A stretch of DNA of 64,000 nt from an uncultured Clostridium sp. (GCA_902496665.1 CABVBU010000010.1:1-64000), one strand, 5' to 3'; numbered from the stretch's first letter, positions 1 through 9,117 are shown. Made by a program: numbers and translations. Notes: generated by a model not told the origin, from the sequence alone.

Positions 1-111
1 TATCTTTTCTATCAGGACATGGTTTAATTCATCCAGGGAATAGAAGATCATATCTTCCATATCCATCAGGATGTGCATTGTAATGATCTTAACATATTGT
101 AATCGTTGATT
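1..111 (-). other. Open frame running off the left edge, possible transposase end
   Basis: Between the window edge and a TAG at 112-114 the minus strand is open. It reads a short acidic segment including MDMEDMIFYSLDELNHVLIE. The phrase YSLDELN is reminiscent of the region of IS21-type IstA transposases that precedes their C-terminus, but only about 37 residues are visible. I therefore cannot assign it. An insertion-sequence fragment would fit the neighbouring mobile-element relic. Confidence 0.2.
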
Positions 112-1485
112 CTATTTATTTGACAAAGGAAGTTTCATCACTACAATCGCTCCTTGTCCATTCTCTCTATTCTTCAGTAAAATCTCACCATGATGAAATT
201 CCATAATCTTTTTCGCAGAATATAATCCGATTCCGTGATTCTTCTGCGATTTTCTACTCTTATCACCTTGATAAAAAAGTTCTGTTGCATGTGCTAAATC
301 TTCTTTCGTGAATCCAATCCCATTATCTTTTATTTCTATATAAAAGTAATAACTGTCTGTTTCCAATTTTAGTTCCAGCAATGGCCTTTTTTTAGAATGT
401 TCTATCGCATTGCGAATGACATTTAAAACTGCCCTTTCAAGAAGTTTCAAATCTACATTCATGATTCTATGTTCCACTTGAATACTTTCTTTGATCGTAA
501 GAGAATTCGTGTCTGCAATCTCACGAGCAGCTTCTTGAATACTCGCTGTAACATCTTCTATAGAAATCTCTTGTAGCAAACCATCTTCCCACCGATCAGA
601 CTGTCCTACTAAAGTCAATGTCTGTGCATACTCAGAAATCCGGCTGGCATTTTTCAAAATATAATCCACATACATTTTCTGTTCACTTGTCAAAGGCGTA
701 TTCTTCAGCAATTCTGCATTGCCTTGCACAATAGAAATAGGCGTTTTTAGATCGTGTGTTAAAGCAGATATTTGATTCCTTCGATTTTCTTCCTGCACCC
801 AATTTTCCTTTAAAGAATTACCTAGTGCAGCTTTCATTTCGCCCATACTACATAGGACATGATTAAATTCCTTGATATTTGAACTGCCAATTTCAAAATC
901 AAGATTTTGTTTGGCAATTTCTTCTGATGCAATCAACATTGGAACAAGCTGCTTCGATAACCTCTTAGCCCAAACAAAAGTAATGAAAACAATACTGGTA
1001 AAACTAAATACGATTAGCAAGATACCGAAAACCGTATTGAGTTTCGGAAAGTATCGCTCCATCCACGAATTGACATATTGAGGTTCAAGGGAGTATTGAA
1101 CGATCAAATAACCATCTATCCTTTTGATTTCCATAAATGCGAATGAGGCAGTAGAATATACTTCCCGATTATGAAACTGTAATGCTTTTTCTTTTAAGGC
1201 TTGATCCATATCCGAATCCATCACCTGTCCATCCTCAGAAAGAAGTAAAAATTTTGTATTATCCGGTAGTACAGAGGATTCAAAAGGATCGGATTGCGAT
1301 AGAACTGTCTTGCTTTCCAAAATCTGCTTTTCCATGTGATCTGCTGGAAGCACAAAACTGGAGCCAGAAAACAGGAAAAAGGAAAGTACGGCCAATCCTA
1401 GAGCCAGCAAAAGTCCACCACCTACACTTACTAGATATTGAAAGAAAACAAATTTCAATGATTTGCCCTTATGATTTATTCCCAT
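112..1485 (-). CDS. Sensor histidine kinase of a lantibiotic-immunity type two-component system (LanK-like)
   Basis: This is a 457-residue membrane histidine kinase. Transmembrane segments lie near residues 11-39 and 150-173 and enclose an extracytoplasmic loop of about 110 residues. The phospho-acceptor box is at His244 (ALTHDLKTPIS). Next come an N-box around 355-370 (LNVIRNAIEHS) and the ATP-binding glycine motifs DNGIGF and HGIGLYSAKKIM. Its start overlaps the end of the response-regulator gene by 10 bases, so the pair is translationally coupled. It closes an operon headed by a LanFEG-type transporter, so it probably senses a cell-envelope peptide and controls that transporter. The ligand is an inference. 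VanS-like or BceS-like kinases are alternatives. Confidence 0.85.
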   Translation of the reverse strand: MGINHKGKSLKFVFFQYLVSVGGGLLLALGLAVLSFFLFSGSSFVLPADHMEKQILESKTVLSQSDPFESSVLPDNTKFLLLSEDGQVMDSDMDQALKEKALQFHNREVYSTASFAFMEIKRIDGYLIVQYSLEPQYVNSWMERYFPKLNTVFGILLIVFSFTSIVFITFVWAKRLSKQLVPMLIASEEIAKQNLDFEIGSSNIKEFNHVLCSMGEMKAALGNSLKENWVQEENRRNQISALTHDLKTPISIVQGNAELLKNTPLTSEQKMYVDYILKNASRISEYAQTLTLVGQSDRWEDGLLQEISIEDVTASIQEAAREIADTNSLTIKESIQVEHRIMNVDLKLLERAVLNVIRNAIEHSKKRPLLELKLETDSYYFYIEIKDNGIGFTKEDLAHATELFYQGDKSRKSQKNHGIGLYSAKKIMEFHHGEILLKNRENGQGAIVVMKLPLSNK

Positions 1486-2135
1486 TTATATCCAATCCCC
1501 CATACAGTCGCAATCGGAGACTCACCAAACTGTTGGAACTTTGCTCTGATATTCTTAATATGCTCCGAAACAGCGGAAGGAGATCCAATCCCATCGAATC
1601 CGAAAACCATCTCGTAAATTTGTTCTCTGGAAAAAACTTGTCCTTTTCGCTTAGCTAAAAGCTCAGAAATCTGATATTCCGACTTTGTAAACGACATTTT
1701 TATATCCTTTACGTAGATTTCGTTTGCAGATAGGTCAAAACGAATATTCCCCAAATGCAAGCTGGAGTGCCTTTCTCTTTTTTCTCTACGAAGATGAGCT
1801 TGAACTCTTGCGAGTAATTCGTTCATTCCAAATGGTTTCGTAATATAATCATCTCCACCACTTACTAACCCTTCAACAATATCAGATTCTAAAGACTTTG
1901 CTGTTAAAAACAAAATCGGACAATCTACCATGCTGCGAATTTGTTTGCAATAAGAAATTCCATCTAAATCAGGCATCATAATGTCTAATAAGATCAAATC
2001 ATAGCTAGCCAGCTTACGCTGGTCAATCTGAGCAGGGCTTAGACAGCAGTCAACGAGATATGACTGCGTCCGCAATACATTTTTAACGAGTTCAAGCATA
2101 TCCGGATCATCATCTACCACTAGAATTCTTGTCAT
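1476..2135 (-). CDS. OmpR-family response regulator (LanR-like)
   Basis: This is a 219-residue OmpR/PhoB regulator. The receiver domain has the acidic pocket VVDDDPD near residues 6-12 and the phospho-acceptor Asp51 in LILLDIMMPDLDG. The conserved Lys lies in ITKPFGMNELLARV. The C-terminal winged helix contains SEYQISELL and ends in a GYKWE-type wing. It sits between the transporter genes and the kinase and overlaps the kinase start. By analogy with NisRK or SpaRK sets it would activate the upstream transporter genes in response to an antimicrobial peptide. Confidence 0.87.
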   Translation of the reverse strand: MTRILVVDDDPDMLELVKNVLRTQSYLVDCCLSPAQIDQRKLASYDLILLDIMMPDLDGISYCKQIRSMVDCPILFLTAKSLESDIVEGLVSGGDDYITKPFGMNELLARVQAHLRREKRERHSSLHLGNIRFDLSANEIYVKDIKMSFTKSEYQISELLAKRKGQVFSREQIYEMVFGFDGIGSPSAVSEHIKNIRAKFQQFGESPIATVWGIGYKWE

Positions 2136-2160
2136 ATCCCATCCTCCTTCCTACTAAAAT

Positions 2161-2898
2161 TTATTCATTGATTGTTCTACCATTCCACCATTTAAACCAA
2201 GCCAGTGATCCAATCATCAATACAAGCAGCATTGGAATTGCAACATAAGACCATTTTATCAACTCCGTGTACATCAAGCTTTGATCGGTCATTTGTTTAG
2301 ACAAAAGAAAGGTGGAAGTCAATCTTGTTGGCCAAGCACAAGGTAAGAAATACCAGATTTTATCACCTAGTCCTGTCATGCAAAGAAATGCAAGTAACAT
2401 CTCAATAAATCCAAGACCAATAGAAGCACTCCCACTTATTGCAAGGGACAACCATAAGTGAATGAGATATACCGAAATGATTCCTACAAAGAGGAAAAAA
2501 ATCTCTGCAACTCCATCGGCCAAGGTTTGGTTTCCAAATAACAGTGCAAATATTCCAATCGACAATGTGATTGCTACAAAACCTCCAAGCAGCAGCACAC
2601 TGAGTTTACCTAAATACGATTGACTTCTTCTTTTTGTTCCTGCAAGCAAAACCTGAAATCGACCAGCTTCAAATTCCATATCAATCATTTTTGCTGTAAG
2701 CAATCCAATAATTGTTGGCAAAAGTCCACCTAAAATTGAAGCATAGCTTTGATAAATCTCTGTAATCGAAAAATTTTTTAGGGTAGTTACCTTAGCAGCT
2801 CCCCAAAATAGAAGTGCATAAATAATTGGCAGTAGAATATGAATCCAAGGAACCCATGTATGTTTTAACTTATATAATTCTGATTTTATCACATTCAT
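2161..2898 (-). CDS. Lantibiotic-immunity ABC transporter permease, MutG/LanG type
   Basis: This is a 245-residue integral membrane protein with about six hydrophobic spans. The start region (SELYKLKHTWVPWIHILLPI) and EFEAGRFQVLLAG are characteristic of the MutG/SpaG subfamily of ABC-2 permeases. It begins immediately after the stop of the MutE-type permease, with no gap. LanG pairs with LanE and the LanF ATPase to expel lantibiotics from the membrane. No lantibiotic precursor or modification gene lies nearby, so here it is probably a resistance rather than a self-immunity function. Confidence 0.82.
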   Translation of the reverse strand: MNVIKSELYKLKHTWVPWIHILLPIIYALLFWGAAKVTTLKNFSITEIYQSYASILGGLLPTIIGLLTAKMIDMEFEAGRFQVLLAGTKRRSQSYLGKLSVLLLGGFVAITLSIGIFALLFGNQTLADGVAEIFFLFVGIISVYLIHLWLSLAISGSASIGLGFIEMLLAFLCMTGLGDKIWYFLPCAWPTRLTSTFLLSKQMTDQSLMYTELIKWSYVAIPMLLVLMIGSLAWFKWWNGRTINE

Positions 2899-3642
2899 TT
2901 ACTTCACCTCAATCCTTGAAAACCACTTGGCAGTAATCATTGTAATTAGCCCGAACAAGACAACTGAAGAGATAACAGGAATAAGAATGGAAGTATTTTC
3001 AATAAGTGGATGATTGGCGGTTACCGGAAGTCCATTTGGTAACACCTTAAGAATCGGAATCATCAATCGAATTCCCCATGTATATGGACATAGCATCCAT
3101 AAAGAAGAATCTGCAAAAACGACTCCTAAACCTAATCCGATGATGACATTACTTGCTACACCAACAATAAACCCCAGTTTTTTCACCAAGAAAAGGCAAA
3201 ATGGAATTTGCCATAGATAGGTAATCACAAGCAGCACACTTGCACTTAACAAAGTAGGGAATAGGTAACTTGATGTAAGCTGTTTTCCTACTGCAAATTG
3301 AAGAATATAAACTGCAAATAGATGAACCAAAGCAGCAACCACAATGTACAAAAGGGCTGTTAAAACCTTTGCAATCCACACCTTCGTTAAACTTACGGGA
3401 AGCGAATAGATTGCTCGATACTTTAACTTTTTATCTTCTTTTCTATGCATTAAACCCGGAATCAAGGCGAAGGTTACAGGCATGATCATCGCATACCACC
3501 AATTAAATGCATTGATTGTAAAATATGATTGCATTAAAACAAAAGAAAGCAATACCGTAACTAGAGGAAGAATAAGCATTAGTTTCTTTAAAATACTATT
3601 CTTATGTTTTAGATTTTCAGCAAGCATATATTTATAAAGCAT
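2899..3642 (-). CDS. Lantibiotic-immunity ABC transporter permease, MutE/EpiE (LanE) type
   Basis: This is a 247-residue membrane protein with six predicted spans. The cytoplasmic segment LMHRKEDKKLKYRAIYSLPV is typical of the MutE/EpiE family, where the tract links permease and ATPase. Its start overlaps the end of the ATPase gene by 11 bases and its stop abuts the next permease. The three transporter genes are therefore tightly coupled. Composition is AT-rich compared with the chromosome to the right of 4.8 kb, consistent with acquisition by transfer. Confidence 0.82.
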   Translation of the reverse strand: MLYKYMLAENLKHKNSILKKLMLILPLVTVLLSFVLMQSYFTINAFNWWYAMIMPVTFALIPGLMHRKEDKKLKYRAIYSLPVSLTKVWIAKVLTALLYIVVAALVHLFAVYILQFAVGKQLTSSYLFPTLLSASVLLVITYLWQIPFCLFLVKKLGFIVGVASNVIIGLGLGVVFADSSLWMLCPYTWGIRLMIPILKVLPNGLPVTANHPLIENTSILIPVISSVVLFGLITMITAKWFSRIEVK

Positions 3643-4348
3643 GTTCGTTTTCCCTCCTTCCCTTCTTCACAACATTCATGAATAATTCTTCAAGGTTTTC
3701 CTGATGGTTGATCGCATTTTGATATTCCAAACGCCCATTGTTTATAATCCCAATGTGGTCTGCAATTTGCTCAACTTCCGCCAGAATATGACTAGATAGG
3801 ATAACGGTAATTCCTTGTTCGGGAAAACTTTTTATTAAATCCCGTAATTCTTGAATACCCAATGGATCTAGGCCATTTGTTGGTTCATCCAAAATAAGCA
3901 AGCGTGGATGATTTAATAATGCAATTGCAATACCTAATCTCTGCTTCATTCCGATAGAGAACTGCCCACTTTTCTTTTTTCCAGTATTCTTTAAATCAAC
4001 GATTTCAAGCACTTCTTTGATTCTAGAATCCGGCAGTCCAAGAAGTAATGTTCTTACCTTTAAATTTTCCCACGCTGTCAGATTATCATAAAGTGGTGGC
4101 ATTTCAATTAACGCACCTATCTTTTCTAAATCTGCTCTGCTCCATGGCTTATCCTCAAATAAAATTTCACCGGAAGTCTTATGAAGCATGCCCGTAATCA
4201 TTTTTAAAGTCGTAGATTTACCGGCACCATTTGGCCCCAATAATCCATATACTGAGTTTTTTTCAATCTGTAGGGAAAGATTTGCAACTGCTTTTTGTCT
4301 ACCAAATTTTTTTGTCAGTTCCTTTGTTTCTAAAATGTATCTATTCAT
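3632..4348 (-). CDS. Lantibiotic-immunity ABC transporter ATP-binding protein, MutF/LanF type
   Basis: This is a 238-residue ABC ATPase. It has Walker A (GPNGAGKST, residues ~40-48), signature FSIGMKQRLGIAIALL, Walker B LLILDEPTNGLDP and the switch His in ILSSHIL. An AAGGAGG sits 8 bases upstream of the ATG. It is the first gene of a five-gene operon (ATPase, two permeases, regulator, kinase) and energises the two permeases. MutF-like ATPases resemble BcrA-type bacitracin exporters. The MutE and MutG partners make lantibiotic export the better reading. Confidence 0.87.
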   Translation of the reverse strand: MNRYILETKELTKKFGRQKAVANLSLQIEKNSVYGLLGPNGAGKSTTLKMITGMLHKTSGEILFEDKPWSRADLEKIGALIEMPPLYDNLTAWENLKVRTLLLGLPDSRIKEVLEIVDLKNTGKKKSGQFSIGMKQRLGIAIALLNHPRLLILDEPTNGLDPLGIQELRDLIKSFPEQGITVILSSHILAEVEQIADHIGIINNGRLEYQNAINHQENLEELFMNVVKKGRRENEHAL

Positions 4349-4477
4349 TATGAAATCCTCCTTTTAAGGGAAATATAAAACATAATTTTAAGGATTTCAT
4401 AAGGGTGGAAGTGATTTTTCAAGATTCAATTTATGATTAACTAAAGTAACTTCTAATCCAACTGTATATGCAAAGAG

Positions 4478-4498
4478 AGGATGGTTATGAGCCATCCT
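4478..4498. other. Short hairpin between the immunity operon and the topB relic
   Basis: A 7-bp perfect inverted repeat (AGGATGG / CCATCCT) with a 7-base loop lies downstream of the topB fragment on the minus strand. The thymine run is poor, so it is at best a weak terminator. Confidence 0.3.
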
Positions 4499-4508
4499 AC
4501 AAAATATA

Positions 4509-4770
4509 TTATCTTTTCTTCACTTTCTTTTTTGCTTTCAGATGAATCGCTTTTTCATAAGAATATGGAAGCCAATCGGCAATCGCTCTTGCCTGTGCAG
4601 ATTCAAATAAAGCATCAAAGTCTTTGCCGGCTTTCAGCTTTGCAAAACCCTCTTTAATGGCTGAGTCTTCCATGGAAGAAATCCAAAGTCGCTCCATTCT
4701 CTTTTTACAATCCGATTGCATATAAACCAAGCGAAAGATTCTAAGACCTTTTTTCGTCCTCCTTCACCAT
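4509..4770 (-). pseudogene. topB: Fragment of DNA topoisomerase III (topB) from an integrative element
   Basis: The minus strand encodes about 55 residues matching the TopB region just after the active-site acidic motif. These are LVYMQSDCKK, then RLWISSMEDSAIKEGFAKLK, then a DFDALFESAQARAIADWL stretch. In intact TopB (about 700 residues) the last phrase continues with a GINATR motif. Here it runs instead into an unrelated basic tail and stop, so a deletion joint is likely. Upstream the frame is broken near 4770. TopB of this type is carried by Tn916-like and related conjugative elements. The fragment therefore marks the scar of an element beside the transporter cluster. Confidence 0.7.
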
Positions 4771-4789
4771 CTGGTACAAACACGAAATA

Positions 4790-4823
4790 TTTGAAAAAGT
4801 GCCTAAAATGAAGGATTTTCAGG
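4790..4823 (-). terminator. Terminator of rlmD
   Basis: On the minus strand a CCTGAAAAT / ATTTTAGG stem with a 5-base loop and one bulge overlaps the rlmD stop. It is followed by CACTTTTTC. Confidence 0.55.
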
Positions 4824-6369
4824 TATTGGCCTTTTGTAGCAACGCTATAGTCTCCACATGGCTGGTGGCCGGGAACTGGTCCACAGCCCATGCCTTCTCC
4901 GCCCTATACCCTTTCTTCTTAAAATACGCCAGATCTCTCGCCAGCGTCTCCGGATTGCAGGACACATAGACCACGCGGTCCGGATTCAAGATCGCTACAG
5001 CATCCATAAATTCTTCTGTGCTTCCGCTTCTCGGCGGATCCATAAATACCACATCGGCATGCGCGTTCTGGGAGGCCATCTGGACCATGAATTTTCCGGC
5101 ATCGTTGTTGTAGAAGCGGATGTTTTTCTCGCCGTTTGCCTTCGCGTTTGTTACGGCATCCCGGACGGCATCCTTGTTTAGCTCGACGCCAATGACTTCC
5201 TTTGCGGCAGACGCTGCGACGATTCCGATGGTTCCGATTCCGCAGTAGGCGTCAACAACGGTCTCTTTTCCGGTGAGTCCTGCTGCCTCGATCGCCAGGT
5301 TGTAGAGTTTCTCCGTCTGAACCGGGTTGATCTGGTAGAAGGATTTTGAGGAGATCCGGAATTTCTTGCCGCAGAGGACATCGACGATAAATCCAGGTCC
5401 GTAGAGCACATGTTCCTTTTCCCCAAGGACCATGCTGGTGTCACGTCCATTTACATTCTGCACCACCGTCGTGATCTCCGGGTGAACCTTTCGGAGCGCC
5501 TTCACGAAGTTGTTCTTCGACGGGAACACCGGGGATGCGGTGATCAGGACTACCATGATCTCCCCTGTGGCATGGGCGGTGCGCACCAGGACATGGCGCA
5601 GGAAGCCGTATCCGGTATCCTCATCGAATACCTTCATTTTGAAGGATGGAAGAAGTTCACGGATCGTTCCGATGATCTCGTCCGCCTTTTTGTTCTCGAT
5701 CAGGCATGTCTCCACCGGGAGAACCGTGTGGGTTCCCTCTTTGTATACGCCGGAGATGATACGGCCTTTCCTGTCGCGGGCCATGACTGCATGGACCTTG
5801 TTCCGGTAATGGAACGGGTCGTCCATGCCGATGATCTCCTCGACCCTGCAGAACGGGCGGAGAAGATCAGAAACCTCTTTCTTTTTGTGCTCTAACTGCT
5901 TCTCATATGGCATATCCAGATACTGACAGCCGCCACAGGTCTTGAAATGTGGACAGAGGGATTTTTTCCGCTCTGTTTTTGCTTCTGCCTGGACAGATGC
6001 ATTTTTTCCCTGAACATGTGCTGTTTTGCGGTCATCCTGGCGTTTCACTGCGGATGCCGCCTTCTTTTTGTCACCAGCGTTCACGTTTTTCTCCCCTGTC
6101 TGATTCCATACTCCGCCATACTTCTTTTCTAATTTTTCATCAATATATCCCAGCTTTTTTTCTACACTTTTATCCTGATTTCCGTAGTTTCTTCCGTTTC
6201 TTTTCTCTGTACCGCTGACGAAATTCTGCATTTCTTTTCTTCCGCTATTCCTTTCGGTCTTCCCGTTCACATTTCTTCCATTATTCTCGTTTCTGCCAGC
6301 GTTCTCTTTTTTCCAGCTCTTCTTTCCATTCTCCCCGGCACCTTTAAACTTCTTTTCCCTGTATTCCAT
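4819..6369 (-). CDS. rlmD: 23S rRNA (uracil-C5)-methyltransferase, RlmD/RumA family
   Basis: This SAM-dependent m5U methyltransferase has 516 residues from the chosen ATG, which has GGAG 11 bases upstream. An in-frame ATG 35 codons earlier lacks a site. After a long basic extension come the iron-sulfur cysteines (CPHFKTCGGCQYL), FHYRNK, the SAM loop DAYCGIGTIGI, DPPRSGS, and the catalytic Cys in YVSCNPETLARDL. The first roughly 140 residues are low-complexity, rich in Lys, Asn, Gly and Arg, and absent from typical 430-460 residue homologues. They are probably a disordered RNA-binding tail. RlmD-type and RlmCD-type substrate choice (U1939 versus U747) cannot be told apart here. Confidence 0.88.
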   Translation of the reverse strand: MEYREKKFKGAGENGKKSWKKENAGRNENNGRNVNGKTERNSGRKEMQNFVSGTEKRNGRNYGNQDKSVEKKLGYIDEKLEKKYGGVWNQTGEKNVNAGDKKKAASAVKRQDDRKTAHVQGKNASVQAEAKTERKKSLCPHFKTCGGCQYLDMPYEKQLEHKKKEVSDLLRPFCRVEEIIGMDDPFHYRNKVHAVMARDRKGRIISGVYKEGTHTVLPVETCLIENKKADEIIGTIRELLPSFKMKVFDEDTGYGFLRHVLVRTAHATGEIMVVLITASPVFPSKNNFVKALRKVHPEITTVVQNVNGRDTSMVLGEKEHVLYGPGFIVDVLCGKKFRISSKSFYQINPVQTEKLYNLAIEAAGLTGKETVVDAYCGIGTIGIVAASAAKEVIGVELNKDAVRDAVTNAKANGEKNIRFYNNDAGKFMVQMASQNAHADVVFMDPPRSGSTEEFMDAVAILNPDRVVYVSCNPETLARDLAYFKKKGYRAEKAWAVDQFPATSHVETIALLQKANT

Positions 6370-6669
6370 AATAAATATTTCTCCATTCTTATCTGAAACA
6401 TTCCGCTTGATTCCCGGAATGCGGATGATTATAATAACACATAAAGTATAGCGTTTTTTCCCGGAATATTCCACTGAAACTTTTTATCTGGGACCATTCC
6501 GGCCGTTATACACAGTTGGGCATTTTCTGAGCTGAAAATTCCGCATGATACATGCAGATTTTGTCGGCTTAGAATGCAAAGCATCAGTAAAATCAGTTGT
6601 AACTGTTCCTCACATTTTCAAGAAAGGACGCAGCATCTGGACACTCCAGACACTGCCGGAAAACAAATC

Positions 6670-7236
6670 ATGAATAATGAATCCAATACCCCTGTTGCCG
6701 AATCCGGACGCCCGAAGGACGTCACCGGACGAATCGAGACCGAGATCCGCACCTACGATCTCCTGGACTCCTTAAATATTCCCTACATGCGCTTTGACCA
6801 TGAGGCCGCATTCACCATCGACGCATGCAACGGTGCAGACGAAGTCCTTGGGATCCATATCTGCAAGAACCTCTTCCTCTGCAACGCCCAGAAGACAAAG
6901 TTCTACCTCCTCCTGATGCCGGGACATAAGAAATTCAAGACGAAAGTTCTCTCCAAACAGATCGGCTCCGCGAGGCTTTCCTTTGCGGATGATGACCATA
7001 TGAAAGAATTTCTCGGCCTGACTCCCGGTTCTGTCAGCATCATGGGACTCATGAACGACCCGGAGAACCATGTAAAGCTTCTGATCGATTCTGACGTCTT
7101 AAAGGACGAGTATTTCGGCTGCCATCCGTGTATCAACACCACAAGCATGAAGCTCAAAACGTCCGATATCATGGAGAAATTTCTCCCGGCTGTTCATCAC
7201 GAGCCGACGATCGTGGATCTTCCATGGGAGGAATAA
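6670..7236 (+). CDS. Prolyl-tRNA deacylase-like YbaK/ProX domain protein
   Basis: From the ATG at 6670 this is a 188-residue protein. The aminoacyl-tRNA editing fold is visible as LNIPYMRFDHEAAFTIDAC, then KNLFLCN, FYLLLMPG, and the C-terminal GCHPCINTTSMKL with the substrate-binding region. Members of the PrdX/ProXp family hydrolyse mischarged Ala-tRNA(Pro) or related aminoacyl-tRNAs in the cytosol. An ATG at 6574 would add 32 unrelated residues without a ribosome site. The site before 6670 is weak (GGAAAA), so the exact start is uncertain. The gene is divergent from rlmD and monocistronic. Confidence 0.82.
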   Translation: MNNESNTPVAESGRPKDVTGRIETEIRTYDLLDSLNIPYMRFDHEAAFTIDACNGADEVLGIHICKNLFLCNAQKTKFYLLLMPGHKKFKTKVLSKQIGSARLSFADDDHMKEFLGLTPGSVSIMGLMNDPENHVKLLIDSDVLKDEYFGCHPCINTTSMKLKTSDIMEKFLPAVHHEPTIVDLPWEE

Positions 7237-7334
7237 AACAGCGTTTTCCACCAATCATCGTAAGTACCAGTTTTCCCACACGCTAAAGTCACCTGTAGAA
7301 TCCATTAGCAGGAATTGTTTCTACATGTATATCT

Positions 7335-7393
7335 AAAAAGAAGAACAAGAACGCAGATCTCATCAAGAGACCGCGTCCCCGTTCTTCTTTTTT
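7335..7393 (+). terminator. Terminator of the YbaK-type gene
   Basis: A 12-bp perfect stem (AAAAAGAAGAAC at 7335-7346 with GTTCTTCTTTTT at 7381-7392) is followed by further T. The arms are A/T runs at the base, so it may work in both directions. The next gene on the minus strand ends at 7520. Confidence 0.7.
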
Positions 7394-7519
7394 ATCCTTT
7401 ATTCTATCCTGAAACCTTTATCCGCTCACTGCGCATTTCCGCAGAAAACGTACCATTTTCCCGGCCACAAAGCATCCAAAATGTGCTGATCTGCCGCCCG
7501 TTCCCCGGAAGCTCCGGTT

Positions 7520-8530
7520 TTACTGCATCACACCATTCGCATCAAACGTATAGCCGACGCCATCGATCGTCATCGTTGTGCCTGTCACCATAGCACCTAA
7601 CTCAGACGGATCCAGATAATACCAGTATCCATCCGGATTGATCCAGCCGCTCATTCTTCCGCCATCACGGTAGAAGTACCATTTGCCACCCTCATTCTTC
7701 CACTCACCTGTATCCACCGCGGTTCCCTTAGTGACCGGAGCGTAATCCTTGTAAGCGAATTCCAGGCATACATTTCCGTTGATTCCGTTTACATGACTCT
7801 TATCCGTACACTGCCAGATCGTGCGGCCCTCGTATGTACCGTCCGCGCCGTATCTCGCAAGCCAGATATCATAGTGGATCTGCTTTGTGTCCATCTCGGT
7901 CGTAAATTTGCTGTAGTCGCTGTAGACGATCGGTGTGTAGCCTGCCGCAGCGATCGTATCACAAAACGCGTTTACCACATCCGTGAGCTCCTGAACCGAA
8001 AGCTCCAGGATATATTTTGACTCTACATCCACAGCGATCGGGTACTTTACATTGTATCCGGATACTTTTTCTACAGCATATTTTGCAGCCGCCTTCGCTT
8101 CCTCCACAGTTTTCGTCTGAAGATAAACATACGGAGCTGCCTGAACTCCGTTGTCCAAAGCGCCCTTCATATTTTTCTCATAATTCGGATCCATGGTGTA
8201 ACCACCCTCATATCCGTAAGACATCATCTTAATAAAGGCGAATGATATATCATCTGCCGCAACCTTCGCCCAGTCGATATCTCCCTGCCATTTTGCAACA
8301 CTGATGCCGCGGAGAAGCGCTCCCTCTATTGTTTTTCCATTATTGTCCACATAAACACCATTTACCTTTTTCCATGCATTTGCAGGATCCGTTACACTGG
8401 TATCCGTGGATGCCTTATTCTGCTCATCATAACCCGGTCCGATCTCATCCGCAAACGCGGTAAAACTGCCCTGTGTGATCATTAGCGCCGCAAGGACTGC
8501 TGCCATATATCGAAATTTTTTCTGAAACAT
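7520..8530 (-). CDS. Secreted GH25 lysozyme with cell-wall-binding repeats
   Basis: This is 336 residues from an ATG preceded by AAAGGCGG; a longer in-frame start has no site. The signal peptide is residues 1-27, ending TAFA before DEIG. The GH25 muramidase barrel starts at RGISVAKWQGDIDW and includes PIAVDVESKY, which carries the acidic catalytic residues. It closes near LARYGADG and NVCLEFAYKDYAP. The C-terminal 60 residues hold two aromatic wall-binding repeats (GGKWYFYRDGGRMSGWI and YWYYLDPSELGAMVTG). It cleaves peptidoglycan glycan strands outside the membrane, for remodelling or competition. It is monocistronic. Confidence 0.88.
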   Translation of the reverse strand: MFQKKFRYMAAVLAALMITQGSFTAFADEIGPGYDEQNKASTDTSVTDPANAWKKVNGVYVDNNGKTIEGALLRGISVAKWQGDIDWAKVAADDISFAFIKMMSYGYEGGYTMDPNYEKNMKGALDNGVQAAPYVYLQTKTVEEAKAAAKYAVEKVSGYNVKYPIAVDVESKYILELSVQELTDVVNAFCDTIAAAGYTPIVYSDYSKFTTEMDTKQIHYDIWLARYGADGTYEGRTIWQCTDKSHVNGINGNVCLEFAYKDYAPVTKGTAVDTGEWKNEGGKWYFYRDGGRMSGWINPDGYWYYLDPSELGAMVTGTTMTIDGVGYTFDANGVMQ

Positions 8531-8608
8531 TCTGCTTCCGCCTTTCTTCTCTGTCCGTGTTTTATTCCTTAAATATTTTCCATCTTCAAAACTGCACAAG
8601 AAACCGTT

Positions 8609-8635
8609 GTAACTATGAGGATGCTGAACAGTTAC
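8609..8635 (-). repeat. 27-bp interspersed imperfect palindrome, copy A
   Basis: Read on the minus strand this begins GTAACTGTTCAGCATCC and ends ATAGTTAC. The same 27-base layout recurs at 40455 and 59166, with longer variants at 28642 and 44917. It lies between the GH25 gene start and the tRNA. Nothing else recognisable lies between 8531 and 8804. Confidence 0.7.
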
Positions 8636-8799
8636 AAACAGTTTTCTTTAAGTCTTCACAAGTATACTACAATTTCCCTCTTTTTTTATTAAGAACTTCT
8701 TACATTTTCGTTGTCACAGTTCTAAGACTTTGTGGCAAAATTTCGTCCAGGATAAAAGCCGCCAGTTTCCGGTCAGTTCCGGCCAGCTTTCCCTGTGCC

Positions 8800-8834
8800 A
8801 CAAAAACAAAAGAACCCTTGAAAACCAAGGGTTC
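8800..8834 (-). terminator. Terminator of tRNA-Ser
   Basis: A 9-bp perfect stem (GAACCCTTG at 8812-8820 with CAAGGGTTC at 8826-8834) is followed on the minus strand by TTTTGTTTTTG. It starts 5 bases after the tRNA 3' end. Confidence 0.85.
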
Positions 8835-8839
8835 CGGCG

Positions 8840-8929
8840 CGGAGACGGAGGGATTCGAACCCTCGTACCGGGATGAACCGATAAACGCATTTCGAGTGCG
8901 CCGCGTTACGGCCGCTTCGCTACGTCTCC
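8840..8929 (-). tRNA. tRNA-Ser (anticodon CGA)
   Basis: On the minus strand a 90-base cloverleaf begins with acceptor strand GGAGACG and ends CGTCTCC plus discriminator G. The anticodon loop reads CTCGAAA (anticodon CGA, decoding UCG). A long variable arm (TTATCGGTTCATCCCGGTAC region) and the T-loop GGTTCGAATCC confirm a type II serine tRNA. CCA is not encoded. Confidence 0.95.
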
Positions 8930-9117
8930 AGGATGTCTGCCTCTTTAAAAAAGGCAGACTACATATTATTATACATATTTTTTCAGATTTGTATAGAGAA
9001 ATTACAAAATAATTTTCACCAGCTTGCTCTTGCGTCGGTTTTCATCTCAAAATGCTTTGCAAGCTTGCCTGCATAAACATTTTTAAATGTGAACCGATAT
9101 TGGGCGAACGCCAAATG

